Below, in pieces: positions 34,448-42,880 of a DNA stretch of 59,642 bases (positions are counted from its first letter, which is position 1; each line of letters begins with the position of its first letter). Source of the DNA: Candidatus Latescibacterota bacterium (GTDB lineage Bacteria > Latescibacterota > UBA2968 > GCA-2709665); contig JAGWBX010000005.1 in assembly GCA_021295655.1 (NCBI GenBank), positions 15,367-75,008 on the forward strand, in the 5' to 3' direction. The position numbers were made by a program, and so were the translations under genes. The notes below the pieces were generated by a model. That model was not told the origin of the DNA. It did no database searches and saw only the letters and a list, made by a program, of their open reading frames with translations.

Positions 34448-36262
34448 GTGATATGCGCTTTCTTTCAATCCGCCAATCGCAGAACGAAACTGACGTTCAT
34501 CGCCCTGCTTCCACATATGCTGACCGGTTTCGAGCCCCTTGCGCAGGAATCCCTGAATCCTGAAACCGCGGAAACGTACCTGGCCGTTCTGCGGGATCTG
34601 GATGGGCAGGTCATCGACGTCAACAGGGCCAACTCGGGGGACCTGGAGGCTCTGCCCTGGTTCTCGCCGGAGTTGGCGCGCCAGGTCATCACCTATCGGA
34701 AACGGTTCGGACCCTTCTCGCGCCTCAGCGATCTTCTCAGGGTTCCCGGCGTCACGTCCGAGGTCCTCGCCGCCGTCCGTCCCTATCTGACGGTTTCTCC
34801 GCGGCAAGGTCCAAGCGTCCGGACGTCGCTCCGGATCACCCGCCCGACGAATCATTCTGACGCCTGGTCCAACCTGCGGCTCTACCAGCGAACCGTGATC
34901 GCCGTGCGCCGCGTGGAAGGCGTCTTCCTCACGGAACGCGATCCCCTGGAAGTACGACTTGCAGATTTCCTCACCGGATACGTGCGTGTCGCCTCTGTGC
35001 CGGGCCTGCGGCGCCTGCTCGCGGGCGACTTCCGGCCCGGATACGGACAGGGTCTTCTCTTCAGCCGACACAACCGATCCGCGACGGGCCTCGAGTGGGC
35101 AAGGCCGACCAGCGTTCGAACCGTGGGAAACCGCTCCGCAATCGAAGACGGCGCGCTCCGCGGCATTTTTGCGGAAGGCCGGTCCGGCCGCGTCACGTGG
35201 ACGGCCATGGGTGCGCGCAACCGATGGGATGCCGCCATCGACAGCTCGGGCGTTGCCGCAATACGCACCGCCGACCTGCATGTCACGCAAACACAGCGAG
35301 AACGCAAAGGCAGATTGCGGGAAAACGTGGCGGCACTTCGATCCGGGGTCGAACTGCCGGCCGGCCGCATCGGCGCCACTTTCGTCCGTACCACGTTCAC
35401 CCCTGCGCTGCAACGCGTTCGACGCCGGCATTCCGCCGGCATGGACTGGAACCTGCGCGGGAACAGGATGAATCTCTTCGGCGAAATCGCCGCATCGGGA
35501 GGAACAGCCGTCGCCTGGCTGACGGGCGCGCGCACCGGAATCGATCGCCTTAAACTGGTGATACTTGCCCGCAGGTACCCTCCCGGATTTTCAAGCCTGC
35601 GCGGCGGCCCGTTCTCCGCGTACAGCGGCGGGAACGAGTGGGGTCTGTTTGCCGGCGCCGTGTGGCGGGCGGGCAGGAAAACGCGGTTTCAGGCCACGCT
35701 GGACCGGCATGGCCGGGTAGCACCCGAAGGCAGATACACGCTGCCGCCGCGTGGAGAACGGTTTGCTTTCGAAATGAGGCGTCGCCTCGGCAATGCCCGG
35801 GTGCGGCTGACGCTGAACACGCGGCGGCAGACGGTTGCGACTTCGGGCATAACAGGAACGCGACACCAGAGACGCGCACGTCTTCGTATGTCCGTGCCCC
35901 GGTCATACGCACGCCTCAATCTCTGGGTGGAAGGCACGGGCGCCCGCTCCCCGGTCCGAAAAAGCAGCGGCCGCGCGGCGGGCATGGACCTTCGCGTCCA
36001 GCGCGGGGCAGGCCTGCGGGCCGACGCCTGGATGGCTCTGTTCGACGTGTCCCACTACGATGCCCGGATTTATACGTTCGAGCCAGACGTATGGGGTGGC
36101 AGCCGCATGCAACTCCTGTCCGGAAAGGGCCGTACGGCCGGAATCCGGATCACCTGCAAAGGATCACGCATCCGCGTTTTGGTACGGTACGCAATCAAGA
36201 TTACCGGAAACGGTTCATCAAACACATGGGCGTCCCAGATCGAGTTCGGCACGAGGAAGTAA
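34448..36262 (+). CDS. Helix-hairpin-helix protein with predicted outer-membrane barrel
   Basis: 604 residues from GTG 34448, chosen over an ATG at 34385 because AGGGGG lies 7 nt upstream. A signal-like stretch (RRTKLTFIALLPHMLTG) is followed by two ComEA-type helix-hairpin-helix motifs (IDVNRANSGDLEALPWFSPE and LSDLLRVPGVTSEVLAAV). The rest, residues from about 115, consists of alternating polar/hydrophobic strands with many Arg, Gly and aromatic residues and conserved-looking GDFRPGYGQGLLFSR, fitting a porin-like barrel. ComEA HhH domains bind DNA, so a DNA-related outer-membrane role is conceivable. The barrel assignment is inference. Confidence 0.65.
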   Translation: MICAFFQSANRRTKLTFIALLPHMLTGFEPLAQESLNPETAETYLAVLRDLDGQVIDVNRANSGDLEALPWFSPELARQVITYRKRFGPFSRLSDLLRVPGVTSEVLAAVRPYLTVSPRQGPSVRTSLRITRPTNHSDAWSNLRLYQRTVIAVRRVEGVFLTERDPLEVRLADFLTGYVRVASVPGLRRLLAGDFRPGYGQGLLFSRHNRSATGLEWARPTSVRTVGNRSAIEDGALRGIFAEGRSGRVTWTAMGARNRWDAAIDSSGVAAIRTADLHVTQTQRERKGRLRENVAALRSGVELPAGRIGATFVRTTFTPALQRVRRRHSAGMDWNLRGNRMNLFGEIAASGGTAVAWLTGARTGIDRLKLVILARRYPPGFSSLRGGPFSAYSGGNEWGLFAGAVWRAGRKTRFQATLDRHGRVAPEGRYTLPPRGERFAFEMRRRLGNARVRLTLNTRRQTVATSGITGTRHQRRARLRMSVPRSYARLNLWVEGTGARSPVRKSSGRAAGMDLRVQRGAGLRADAWMALFDVSHYDARIYTFEPDVWGGSRMQLLSGKGRTAGIRITCKGSRIRVLVRYAIKITGNGSSNTWASQIEFGTRK

Positions 36263-36342
36263 CATCCCTGGACGCTTTCACGGACGCGCTCCGAAACGCG
36301 GTCATCGAGCTTACCTGCATTGCTTGTGGTGCTTGCCCTGAG

Positions 36343-36386
36343 CTTGTCGAAGTGGCCTGTCGAAGCAAACTTGTCGAAATGTCGAA
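36343..36386. repeat. Short TGTCGAA-repeat stretch
   Basis: CTTGTCGAA occurs at 36343-36351 and 36370-36378, with CCTGTCGAA at 36356-36364 and ATGTCGAA at 36379-36386, all in the same orientation. The surrounding CCCTGAGCTTGTCGAAG is a dispersed repeat known from many bacterial genomes. The 36263-36566 gap otherwise shows no ORF. Confidence 0.6.
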
Positions 36387-36566
36387 ACACGCCTGGCCGC
36401 CCTGATTTCGGAGATCGATTTCCGGATCTGGAACCGATGGCATTTTTCTCTTTCTGAGGTGCGGATTTTTCCATATCTTGCTTGTCAAGCGGTCCATACG
36501 GGCACCCACAACCTGAATACAATTGCCGGCAGGGACGAACGTGCGCCCGCCGGCAATTTGACTTCC

Positions 36567-37628
36567 ATGAAGACCGTCTCCCAAAACGCCATGGCGAAGA
36601 TCAGACCGGAACACTGGATATTCGGCGCCGCGCTGAGTATGGTGATGCTGGCCGGCTGCGGCCCCCGCCTGCCCGAGTCGGTCGGACCCGCACAGGAGAT
36701 TCTGGTGCTGGTCGATCCGGCCGAACGGGAGCGCCTGGAACCGCATCTGAAAGAGGTATTCGAAAAAATCCTCTATACACCGCAGGAAGAGAAAGTCTTC
36801 CGGCTGCAGTTCGAAGATGTGGCCGATTTTGACCGGTACGAGAACAAGCGGCGCAAGAACATCCTGGTTATGGCCGAACTGGACGCTCCCCATCCCACCG
36901 CGGGCTTCCTGAGGAACATCCTGAGTCCGGACGTCCAAAACGCCGTGCGAGGGAACCGGTCCGCCGTCTTCTGGAAAGAGGACGTATGGGCAAAGGAACA
37001 ACTCCTTATGGCGGTGACGGGGGCAGACAGCGCCGCGCTGGTGGACAACCTCCGGATGGAAGCGGACCGGCTCTACGAAAGGATCGAAGAAGCCCGTAAC
37101 GAGCGGATTCAGCGGTTGATTTATCGGTATGGCGAACGGAAGGACGTCACCGAGCGCCTTGGGCGGGAATTCGGCTGGCAGGTGCGCGTGGCCTTCGGAT
37201 ACCGCGTCCTGGAGGCCTATCCGGACAGCGGCTTCGTGGTATTGACGAAGGAGGAACCGAACCGGTGGTTGTTTGTCTATTGGGAGGACGGTATTTCCCC
37301 CGACGAACTCTCGGAGGAATGGTGCATCCGAAAACGTAACGAAATTACGCGGCGGTTTTTCGACCGGGACCGGATTGTACCGGATCACCTCGAAATCGGC
37401 CAGGCTGAGTTCGTCGGAAAACTGGCGTTCGTCCTGCAGGGACTCTGGGAAAACAAAAAAAAATGGGCCGGGGGCCCATTCAAGAGTTACGCGTTCGTGG
37501 ACGTGGAAACGGATCGGTTTTTCTACATCGACTGCGGGGTATATTCACCGAATAAACGTAAAGAACCCTATCTTCGCCAGATCGATCTTATGGCAAGGTC
37601 CTTTACCCAGGTGGAATCGACACCCTGA
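36567..37628 (+). CDS. DUF4837-like lipoprotein
   Basis: About 353 residues. The N-terminus has a lipoprotein signal (IFGAALSMVMLAGC) and then GPAQEILVLVDPAERERLEPHL, the typical opening of this uncharacterised family. The fold is mixed alpha/beta with conserved-looking VTGADSAALVDNL, GWQVRVAFGYRV and FVDVETDRFFYIDCGVYSP. I place the start at 36567; 36591 is an alternative and neither has a good ribosome-binding site. It precedes the DUF502 gene by 85 nt, but a separate promoter lies between. Function unknown. Confidence 0.72.
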   Translation: MKTVSQNAMAKIRPEHWIFGAALSMVMLAGCGPRLPESVGPAQEILVLVDPAERERLEPHLKEVFEKILYTPQEEKVFRLQFEDVADFDRYENKRRKNILVMAELDAPHPTAGFLRNILSPDVQNAVRGNRSAVFWKEDVWAKEQLLMAVTGADSAALVDNLRMEADRLYERIEEARNERIQRLIYRYGERKDVTERLGREFGWQVRVAFGYRVLEAYPDSGFVVLTKEEPNRWLFVYWEDGISPDELSEEWCIRKRNEITRRFFDRDRIVPDHLEIGQAEFVGKLAFVLQGLWENKKKWAGGPFKSYAFVDVETDRFFYIDCGVYSPNKRKEPYLRQIDLMARSFTQVESTP

Positions 37629-37631
37629 ACC

Positions 37632-37660
37632 TTGCTTTTTATTCGTGAAGACGGTATAAT
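37632..37660 (+). promoter_or_regulatory. Sigma-70-type promoter for the DUF502 gene
   Basis: TTGCTT (37632-37637), a 17-nt spacer and a perfect TATAAT (37655-37660), 53 nt before the ATG at 37714. Confidence 0.6.
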
Positions 37661-37713
37661 TCGGAACGCTAATCTTCCCTGAAACGGTACGGCGCCCGCG
37701 GAGCAGAAGATCG

Positions 37714-38412
37714 ATGGGAGAGCAGAATCGTATTTCGAGTCTGGGTAAACGAGCACGGATGAGCTTTCGCGGCACGCTTTTTGCGGGGATCGCGCTTCTG
37801 GTGCCCGTTGTGGTTACGTTCATCGTTCTGCAGATCATCTTTCAGTGGATCGACGGCCTGGCTCAGCCGCTGGTGAAGCGCATTTTTCAGACGAAAGACG
37901 ATGTCATCGGGCTGGGGCTGGTCCTGACGCTTATCCTGATCTGGCTGGCCGGCCTGCTGGCCGGCAATGTATTCGGCAAACGCCTCATCGGTAAAGGCGA
38001 CGGTCTGATTAAGCGCCTTCCGGTAATTGGCGCTATTTACGGTCCGGTAAAACAGTTCATGGAATCGGTTGTCTCACAGGACGAAAACAGGGGTTTCAAC
38101 CGGGTCGTACTCGCTGAATATCCATCCGACGGGCTCTGGATCCTGGGCTTTGCAACGGGAGATATTCCGATGGACGAGGAGGGTCGGATCGGTCGTTGCG
38201 TGTTCATTCCAACCTCACCCAATCCCGCCACGGGCTGGACGGTCGTGTTTCCACCCGAAAAGGTGCGGAACGTCTCGCTCACCGTAGAAGAGGCGATGCA
38301 GATGATCGTCTCTGCGGGCGTTGTCATTCCTGATGCGCTGATAACCGCGCCTGAAGACAAGCCGGATGCTCCAGTGGCTAACGTGCCCAGGGTTGCAGGG
38401 CGATCCGACTAG
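37714..38412 (+). CDS. DUF502 family inner-membrane protein
   Basis: 232 residues with two transmembrane helices near the N-terminus (FAGIALLVPVVVTFIVLQII, about 24-43; LGLVLTLILIWLAGLLAGNV, about 67-86) and a cytoplasmic or periplasmic C-terminal domain containing LPVIGAIYGPVKQFME and a PTSPNPATGW motif, the hallmark of DUF502. A conserved-looking VEEAMQMIVSAGVV segment ends the domain. The family has no assigned function. Single gene with its own promoter. Confidence 0.9.
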   Translation: MGEQNRISSLGKRARMSFRGTLFAGIALLVPVVVTFIVLQIIFQWIDGLAQPLVKRIFQTKDDVIGLGLVLTLILIWLAGLLAGNVFGKRLIGKGDGLIKRLPVIGAIYGPVKQFMESVVSQDENRGFNRVVLAEYPSDGLWILGFATGDIPMDEEGRIGRCVFIPTSPNPATGWTVVFPPEKVRNVSLTVEEAMQMIVSAGVVIPDALITAPEDKPDAPVANVPRVAGRSD

Positions 38413-38442
38413 AAACCGGGCGCCGGGATCCGGACGGATCTG

Positions 38443-38847
38443 TCAGGCCTCGAAATCTTCAACGTCCTCAAACGCCTCCAGGCCGTCGACGTCTTCCCGC
38501 ACCAGCGCCAGAATGGAGTTGTGCGGAATAATCAGGTATTTCTCGCCCTCGAACTTGATCTCCATCGCCATTTTTTTCATGAACAGGGCATAGTCGCCAA
38601 CCTGGGCCTGCATTGGCAGATACTTGGGTTCGTCCGGCACGCTCCGCCAGGGCTCGTCGTCCAGGTCGTGGGGCTGCGGCAGCGGCATCCCCGGACCCGT
38701 CAGCATAATCCGGCCGCCCTGTACCTCTTCCTTTTCAACAACCGTCTGCGGCAGGTACAGGCCCACCTCGGTGCGTTCCTGGAGTTCCTCCTGCTTGACC
38801 AGGACCCGATCCCCCACGATAATCAGTTCTTTGTTTCCCATTTTCAT
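38443..38847 (-). CDS. GroES-family co-chaperonin paralogue with enlarged loop
   Basis: 134 residues against about 95 for GroES, starting at 38847 with AGAGGA upstream. The N-terminal strand VGDRVLVKQEE and the mobile-loop region (ERTEVGLYLPQT, with hydrophobic LYL in place of IVL) match Cpn10. The roof loop is replaced by an acidic, Pro-rich insert of about 27 residues (MPLPQPHDLDDEPWRSVPDE). The core then resumes (QVGDYALFMKKMAMEI, YLIIPHNSILALVRED), and an acidic tail (DGLEAFEDVEDFEA) follows. No groEL is next to it; it lies 33 nt from tRNA-Leu and could share that promoter. Likely an auxiliary GroES-like protein rather than the housekeeping one. Confidence 0.8.
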   Translation of the reverse strand: MKMGNKELIIVGDRVLVKQEELQERTEVGLYLPQTVVEKEEVQGGRIMLTGPGMPLPQPHDLDDEPWRSVPDEPKYLPMQAQVGDYALFMKKMAMEIKFEGEKYLIIPHNSILALVREDVDGLEAFEDVEDFEA

Positions 38848-38880
38848 AGGACAATCCTCTTGGATTCGGCATCGTGTAAG

Positions 38881-38966
38881 TGCCGGAGGCCGGACTCGAA
38901 CCGGCACGGGCGTATCGGCCCGGGGGATTTTAAGTCCCCTATGTCTACCAATTCCATCACTCCGGC
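38881..38966 (-). tRNA. tRNA-Leu (UAA)
   Basis: 86-nt class II tRNA on the minus strand. Acceptor stem GCCGGAG/CTCCGGC with discriminator A, D-arm with GGTAGACA, anticodon loop CTTAAAA (anticodon UAA), a long variable arm (CGGGCCG...CGCCCG type), and T-arm GGTTCGAGTCC. CCA is not encoded. Confidence 0.95.
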
Positions 38967-38976
38967 ACAGGAAACG

Positions 38977-39005
38977 AAAATAGCCAACCGCCGGTACATT
39001 GTCAA
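38977..39005 (-). promoter_or_regulatory. Promoter of tRNA-Leu
   Basis: On the minus strand TTGACA (39000-39005), 17-nt spacer, TATTTT (38977-38982), ten nt before the tRNA 5' end. It is the same -35/-10 pair and spacing as at 39174-39202. Confidence 0.75.
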
Positions 39006-39083
39006 GCGGGATTATGCGTTTCTCCTACTTCCAAAAAAACAACGACTAATCTATATAAGACAGTCGCTTGTCCTTCCGTTTAA

Positions 39084-39158
39084 TGGAGGCGGCGGGCGGA
39101 TTCGAACCGCCGAATAGGGGCTTTGCAGGCCCTTGCCTTACCACTTGGCCACGCCGCC
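39084..39158 (-). tRNA. tRNA-Cys (GCA)
   Basis: Minus-strand tRNA with acceptor stem GGCGGCG/CGCCGCC, discriminator U as expected for tRNA-Cys, D-arm AAGTGGTAAGGC, anticodon loop CTGCAAA (anticodon GCA), T-arm GGTTCGAATCC. CCA is encoded (39084-39086), unlike in the neighbouring tRNA-Leu. Confidence 0.95.
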
Positions 39159-39173
39159 TCGCCTTATATTTGG

Positions 39174-39202
39174 AAAATACAACACCCGCGCGCCGTTGTC
39201 AA
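39174..39202 (-). promoter_or_regulatory. Promoter of tRNA-Cys
   Basis: On the minus strand TTGACA (39197-39202), a 17-nt spacer and TATTTT (39174-39179), 15 nt before the tRNA 5' end. Confidence 0.75.
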
Positions 39203-39237
39203 GCCTCTCGGACGGGATCGGTGAGATTCCGGGGCGG

Positions 39238-39882
39238 TTACCGGCTTGCCCACAGCATCCCCCGCCTCTGTATTTCGCGCGCCTCCGGCACGTCGAAGTC
39301 ACGGGCCACGTGCCCCAGCGACGAGTAGAACACCCTTCCCTCGCCCCACGTCCGCTTCCAGACCACCGGCATTACGCAACCGTTCACCCACGGCGCCACG
39401 GTCGTCCGGAACGTGGTGGTCGCCAGCACGCGGTTGGATGGATCCACGTGCATGTAGTACTGCTCCGAGTGCATCCTGAAGTCCTGAATCCCACGGGTGA
39501 TCGGGTCCTCGTGGTCCACGACGTTCACCTCGTAGTCGATGACGCCGCCGGGATGCGCCACCCACTGTCCGCCGACCATGAACTGGTACTCCGTGTGGTT
39601 CCGGAATGCATCCGCCATACCGCCGTGCCATCCCGCAATCCCCACACCGCTTCTGATGGCTTCCAGGAGACCCTTCTCCTGCTCACGTTCAATGGTCCCC
39701 ATCGTCCAGACCGGAACGACCAGACTCAATTCCGCCATCCGATCCGCATCCAGATACACATCCATCGTATCCGAAAGCGTCACGTCGAAGCCCTCTTCAC
39801 CGAGAATCGGCGCAAAGATATCCACACACTTACCGGGTTCGTGCCCCTCCCATCCGCCAAACACCATCAACGCCTTCTTCAT
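39238..39882 (-). CDS. ThuA-like domain protein
   Basis: 214 residues of the class I glutamine-amidotransferase-like ThuA family, associated with disaccharide (trehalose) and related sugar use. Motifs: [16 protein letters not shown] at the start, the [16 protein letters not shown] nucleophile-elbow region (about 79-94, with the GWHGG typical of the family), [10 protein letters not shown] and the terminal [21 protein letters not shown] precedes the ATG. It is followed upstream on the same strand by the oligogalacturonate-lyase-like gene, 113 nt apart. Confidence 0.88.
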   Translation of the reverse strand: MKKALMVFGGWEGHEPGKCVDIFAPILGEEGFDVTLSDTMDVYLDADRMAELSLVVPVWTMGTIEREQEKGLLEAIRSGVGIAGWHGGMADAFRNHTEYQFMVGGQWVAHPGGVIDYEVNVVDHEDPITRGIQDFRMHSEQYYMHVDPSNRVLATTTFRTTVAPWVNGCVMPVVWKRTWGEGRVFYSSLGHVARDFDVPEAREIQRRGMLWASR

Positions 39883-39995
39883 CGCACGCCTCTCATTCCG
39901 GCATCTGAAAATGCCGCCTGCACAATAAATGGCTGATAATCGTCATCCGGCAAACCGGGGTTTCCGGCCGGGGCATCCAATGGCTTCCGGATCCA

Positions 39996-41228
39996 TCAGG
40001 ACCACCCGCGAACCATATACGCCTGCAGCGTGCCGCCCTCGTCTGAATTGAAGAACCCCGAATTTCCGTCCGGCGCCAGGAAAGGATGGATATGGGTGTC
40101 CTTTCGCCAGGAGGACCCGGGGCACGCGACTTTCCTTGCGTTCGACAATGCGCCATCACCCGCCCGGGGAAGATCGAACAGCCAGACCGAGCCGCCCCCG
40201 TCCCTGGGCCCTGCATCCGTAATCAACCGGCGTCCGGCGACGTCCGTGGCGAAATGGTAGAAGTCCGGTCCGTTGAAGCACCGCGACAGGTCGTTTCGCC
40301 ATCCGTTGGGCGTCCCGTTTCCGCCGTGGCCTGCGTGCGCGGCCGCACGGCCGGAAATGAGCTGCCTTTCATCCGGCTCACGCGTGGACGTGCTGGTGAT
40401 CGCAACGTCCGACCGCCCCTGCCAGCACTGGTGCCCCTGGCAGAATTCGTTCCCGTCCCGCCCCCAGGGAAAGTCCCGGAGCGAGGTCCCGTCGTCCCGG
40501 ATCAGATGAATATCGGCGCCGCGTCCGCTGGTGAGCTTTTCGATCCTGCCATCGGGGGACGCGACGTTGCCGTGGTTCTCCTGGATCATTATGTCGTGCG
40601 AGGCGTCCAAATCGGTCTGCCGCGTGTATTGCGGGTGGATGTTGCACCAGGTGGGTCCGTGAAAGACCAGCCGCACGGATGGCTCGACTATTTCGAAGAC
40701 AAGCAGTCCCCATGGCGCGCCTTCGGTACGGCCGTCGCCCAGGAATCCCGAAATGGCGATTCGCCTGCCGTCGGACGAAAGGGTCGAAAGCGGATACGGA
40801 CGGCTGAGCCGGAAGTCCGTGCCGGGAACGGGATGATCCAGAACGTAGATCACCTCGCGGTCGAATCCGTCCATCCCCACGCGCTTCAGCGTGAGCGGCC
40901 CGGGGTTCGCCGGATCGGTTTCATCCACGAAATAGTAGAGCCACTTCCCGTCGGGCGAGATGGACGGCGCGGTCGTACCCGCTTCGGTCGTGAGGGGCGC
41001 CAGACGGCAGTGATCCTCCAGGTCGCAAATCATGTATCGGTGTTCCGGATCTTTCGGATCGGAGCCATGCGGATGCGCGGAGCGGTGGAGTACCAGCCGC
41101 CGCGAATCCGGCGTGAAAATCTGCGCTTCCATGTAAACGTGCGAAGACGGAATCGACTCATCCGTGAGCTGGACGACCTCCAGGTTGTCCCTCTCAGCCG
41201 CGGGAACGAGGTCCGGTCTGATTTTCAA
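39996..41228 (-). CDS. Oligogalacturonate-lyase-like beta-propeller enzyme
   Basis: 410 residues from TTG 41228 (GGGGGTG 7 nt upstream). WD/TolB-like repeated segments (IFTPDSRRLVLHRSA; SISPDGKWLYYFVDE; TLSSDGRRIAISGFL) make a seven-bladed propeller. The family-type motifs GNEFCQGHQCW and THIHPFLAPDGNSGFF match the oligogalacturonide lyase family (Mn2+-bound propeller with several His). No signal peptide is visible, so it would act on oligomers inside the cell. It is placed with a ThuA gene. In related bacteria paralogues may have other uronide substrates. Confidence 0.78.
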   Translation of the reverse strand: MKIRPDLVPAAERDNLEVVQLTDESIPSSHVYMEAQIFTPDSRRLVLHRSAHPHGSDPKDPEHRYMICDLEDHCRLAPLTTEAGTTAPSISPDGKWLYYFVDETDPANPGPLTLKRVGMDGFDREVIYVLDHPVPGTDFRLSRPYPLSTLSSDGRRIAISGFLGDGRTEGAPWGLLVFEIVEPSVRLVFHGPTWCNIHPQYTRQTDLDASHDIMIQENHGNVASPDGRIEKLTSGRGADIHLIRDDGTSLRDFPWGRDGNEFCQGHQCWQGRSDVAITSTSTREPDERQLISGRAAAHAGHGGNGTPNGWRNDLSRCFNGPDFYHFATDVAGRRLITDAGPRDGGGSVWLFDLPRAGDGALSNARKVACPGSSWRKDTHIHPFLAPDGNSGFFNSDEGGTLQAYMVRGWS

Positions 41229-41375
41229 AAGTCTACACCCCCATGGATCAGGAATTACAGGACGACTCCTCGGGCGTCCGGCCGCACGAAGATATCTGTT
41301 TTCCGGGCAGGCAGCCAACGTATATTACGGCACCCGAAAGCCACGTGGTGCACGTTTTCCTGAAAGGATTTTCGT

Positions 41376-41753
41376 ATGAAAAAACGACCGTTCACCAGTT
41401 CCCGGGGGAACATCCCGAAATTCCCCTATTCGCAGGCCATTATATACGGCGATCTGATCTTCATCTCCGCCCAGCCGCCGGTGGACCCGGAAACGGGGGA
41501 CGTGGATGGCGGCGACGTGAAGGCGCAGACCCGCCGTATCCTCACCAACGTATCCGGCATTCTCGAGGACGCGGGTACTTCGCTGGACAACGTGCTCAAG
41601 GTCACCGTCTTCCTGAGAGACCGGTCGCTGTTTTCCGATTTCAATGACGCCTACGCCGGTTTCTTCCCGGAAAACCCGCCGGCGCGGTCACCGGTCTTTA
41701 CCGACACCGGCGACCATCTTGTGACGATGGATTTCATTGCCGGCATGGATTGA
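41376..41753 (+). CDS. RidA/YjgF-family protein
   Basis: 125 residues, the usual length. The sequence carries IYGDLIFISAQPPVDPETG (about 22-40), the DAGTSLDNVLKVTVFLRD segment (about 66-83), NDAYAGFFPENPPARS with the conserved Arg (about 88-103), and DFIAGMD at the C-terminus. RidA hydrolyses reactive enamine/imine intermediates such as 2-aminoacrylate. The key Arg is present. GAAAGGAT precedes the ATG. It is divergent from the lyase-like gene. Confidence 0.92.
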   Translation: MKKRPFTSSRGNIPKFPYSQAIIYGDLIFISAQPPVDPETGDVDGGDVKAQTRRILTNVSGILEDAGTSLDNVLKVTVFLRDRSLFSDFNDAYAGFFPENPPARSPVFTDTGDHLVTMDFIAGMD

Positions 41754-41790
41754 GCGCCGGGACGAACGCCGTCCGGCGGTCTATTCGCCG

Positions 41791-42801
41791 TCACCGGCAT
41801 TCACGCGTTTCCTTACCTGCCAGACGCGCGCCCAGACGCAGTGTGCTGAGCATGTTGGCTTCATTCGCGACGCCCTTACAGGCGATATCGAACGCCGTTC
41901 CGTGGTCCACGGAGACCCGGACGATGGGCAATCCCAGCGTCACGTTCACCGCATCGTGGAACGCCACCAGCTTGACCGGCGCATGGCCCTGGTCGTGGTA
42001 CATCGCCACCACCCCGTCGAAGCCGCCGTTGTACGCCTTCAGAAAGACCGTATCCGCGGGAAGCGGCCCGGTAACCCGCATGCCCCCGGCGTTCGCCTTC
42101 CGAATGGCCGGCTGGATCAGTTCCGTGTCTTCGCTGCCCAGTATTCCGGCCTCTCCAGCGTGCGGATTCAAGCCGCACACGGCAATGCGGGGATGCGGGC
42201 GTCCCATGTCCGACAGGGCGTCGTGCAGCAGTCTGATGGTGCCGAGAACCCGGGCTTCCGACAACCGCTCCGGCACCTGCCGCAGCGACACGTGTCCGGT
42301 AACGTGGGCCACGTTCAGGCGGTCGGAGGCCAGCATCAAACGAACATCCGATACGCCCAGACGTTCCGCCAGCAGTTCCGTATGACCCGCATACCGAAAC
42401 CCGGCCCGGTTCATGGCCTCCTTGTTCAGCGGCGCCGTCACGATCCCGTCGATTCGCCCCGCCGCAGCCAGGTCCGCCGCCCGGACCACCCATTCCACGG
42501 CCGCCCGGCCCGCTTCGGCACAGACCCGTCCCGTCTCAATCTGCGCATGATCCAGGACGATCGGCGCCAACAGATCGATCTCTCCGAAACGGTATCCACC
42601 CGATTCGGGCGCATCCACGTTCCGTACCTCGAACCGGCGGCCAGAATGCGCCAGATTCGCAGCGAGAACGTCCGCGTCGCCGATCACCAGCGGCCGGCAG
42701 AACGCGTATACATCCTGATGGCTCAACGCCTTTACGATCACCTCCGGGCCGATGCCGCATACATCCCCCATCGTGATCCCCAGCAACGGACGCGGTGTCA
42801 T
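41791..42801 (-). CDS. pdxA: 4-hydroxythreonine-4-phosphate dehydrogenase (PdxA family)
   Basis: 336 residues. PdxA signature: ITMGDVCGIGPEVIVKAL (residues about 9-26; the usual GDPAGIGPE has Pro-Ala replaced by Val-Cys), TAPLNKEAMNRAG (about 130), HTELLAERLG (about 150), GLNPHAGE and YHDQGHAPVK near the C-terminus, with the three metal-binding His residues in place. PdxA oxidises 4-phosphohydroxythreonine in vitamin B6 synthesis; paralogues act in catabolism of similar 2-hydroxy acids. pdxJ is not adjacent. AAGGGTGA precedes the ATG at 42801. Confidence 0.88.
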   Translation of the reverse strand: MTPRPLLGITMGDVCGIGPEVIVKALSHQDVYAFCRPLVIGDADVLAANLAHSGRRFEVRNVDAPESGGYRFGEIDLLAPIVLDHAQIETGRVCAEAGRAAVEWVVRAADLAAAGRIDGIVTAPLNKEAMNRAGFRYAGHTELLAERLGVSDVRLMLASDRLNVAHVTGHVSLRQVPERLSEARVLGTIRLLHDALSDMGRPHPRIAVCGLNPHAGEAGILGSEDTELIQPAIRKANAGGMRVTGPLPADTVFLKAYNGGFDGVVAMYHDQGHAPVKLVAFHDAVNVTLGLPIVRVSVDHGTAFDIACKGVANEANMLSTLRLGARLAGKETRECR

Positions 42802-42880
42802 CGTGTCACCCTTCGGCGGCTTGAATCGCAATCTACGACCGCCACTGCCTGCTTATACCGGAATGATTCCGCGGCCGCAC

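Noticed and set aside
38413..38442. Hairpin GATCCGGACGGATC-like sequence between DUF502 and the GroES paralogue
   Set aside because: Short stem and no T-run on either strand, so a terminator call is not supported.
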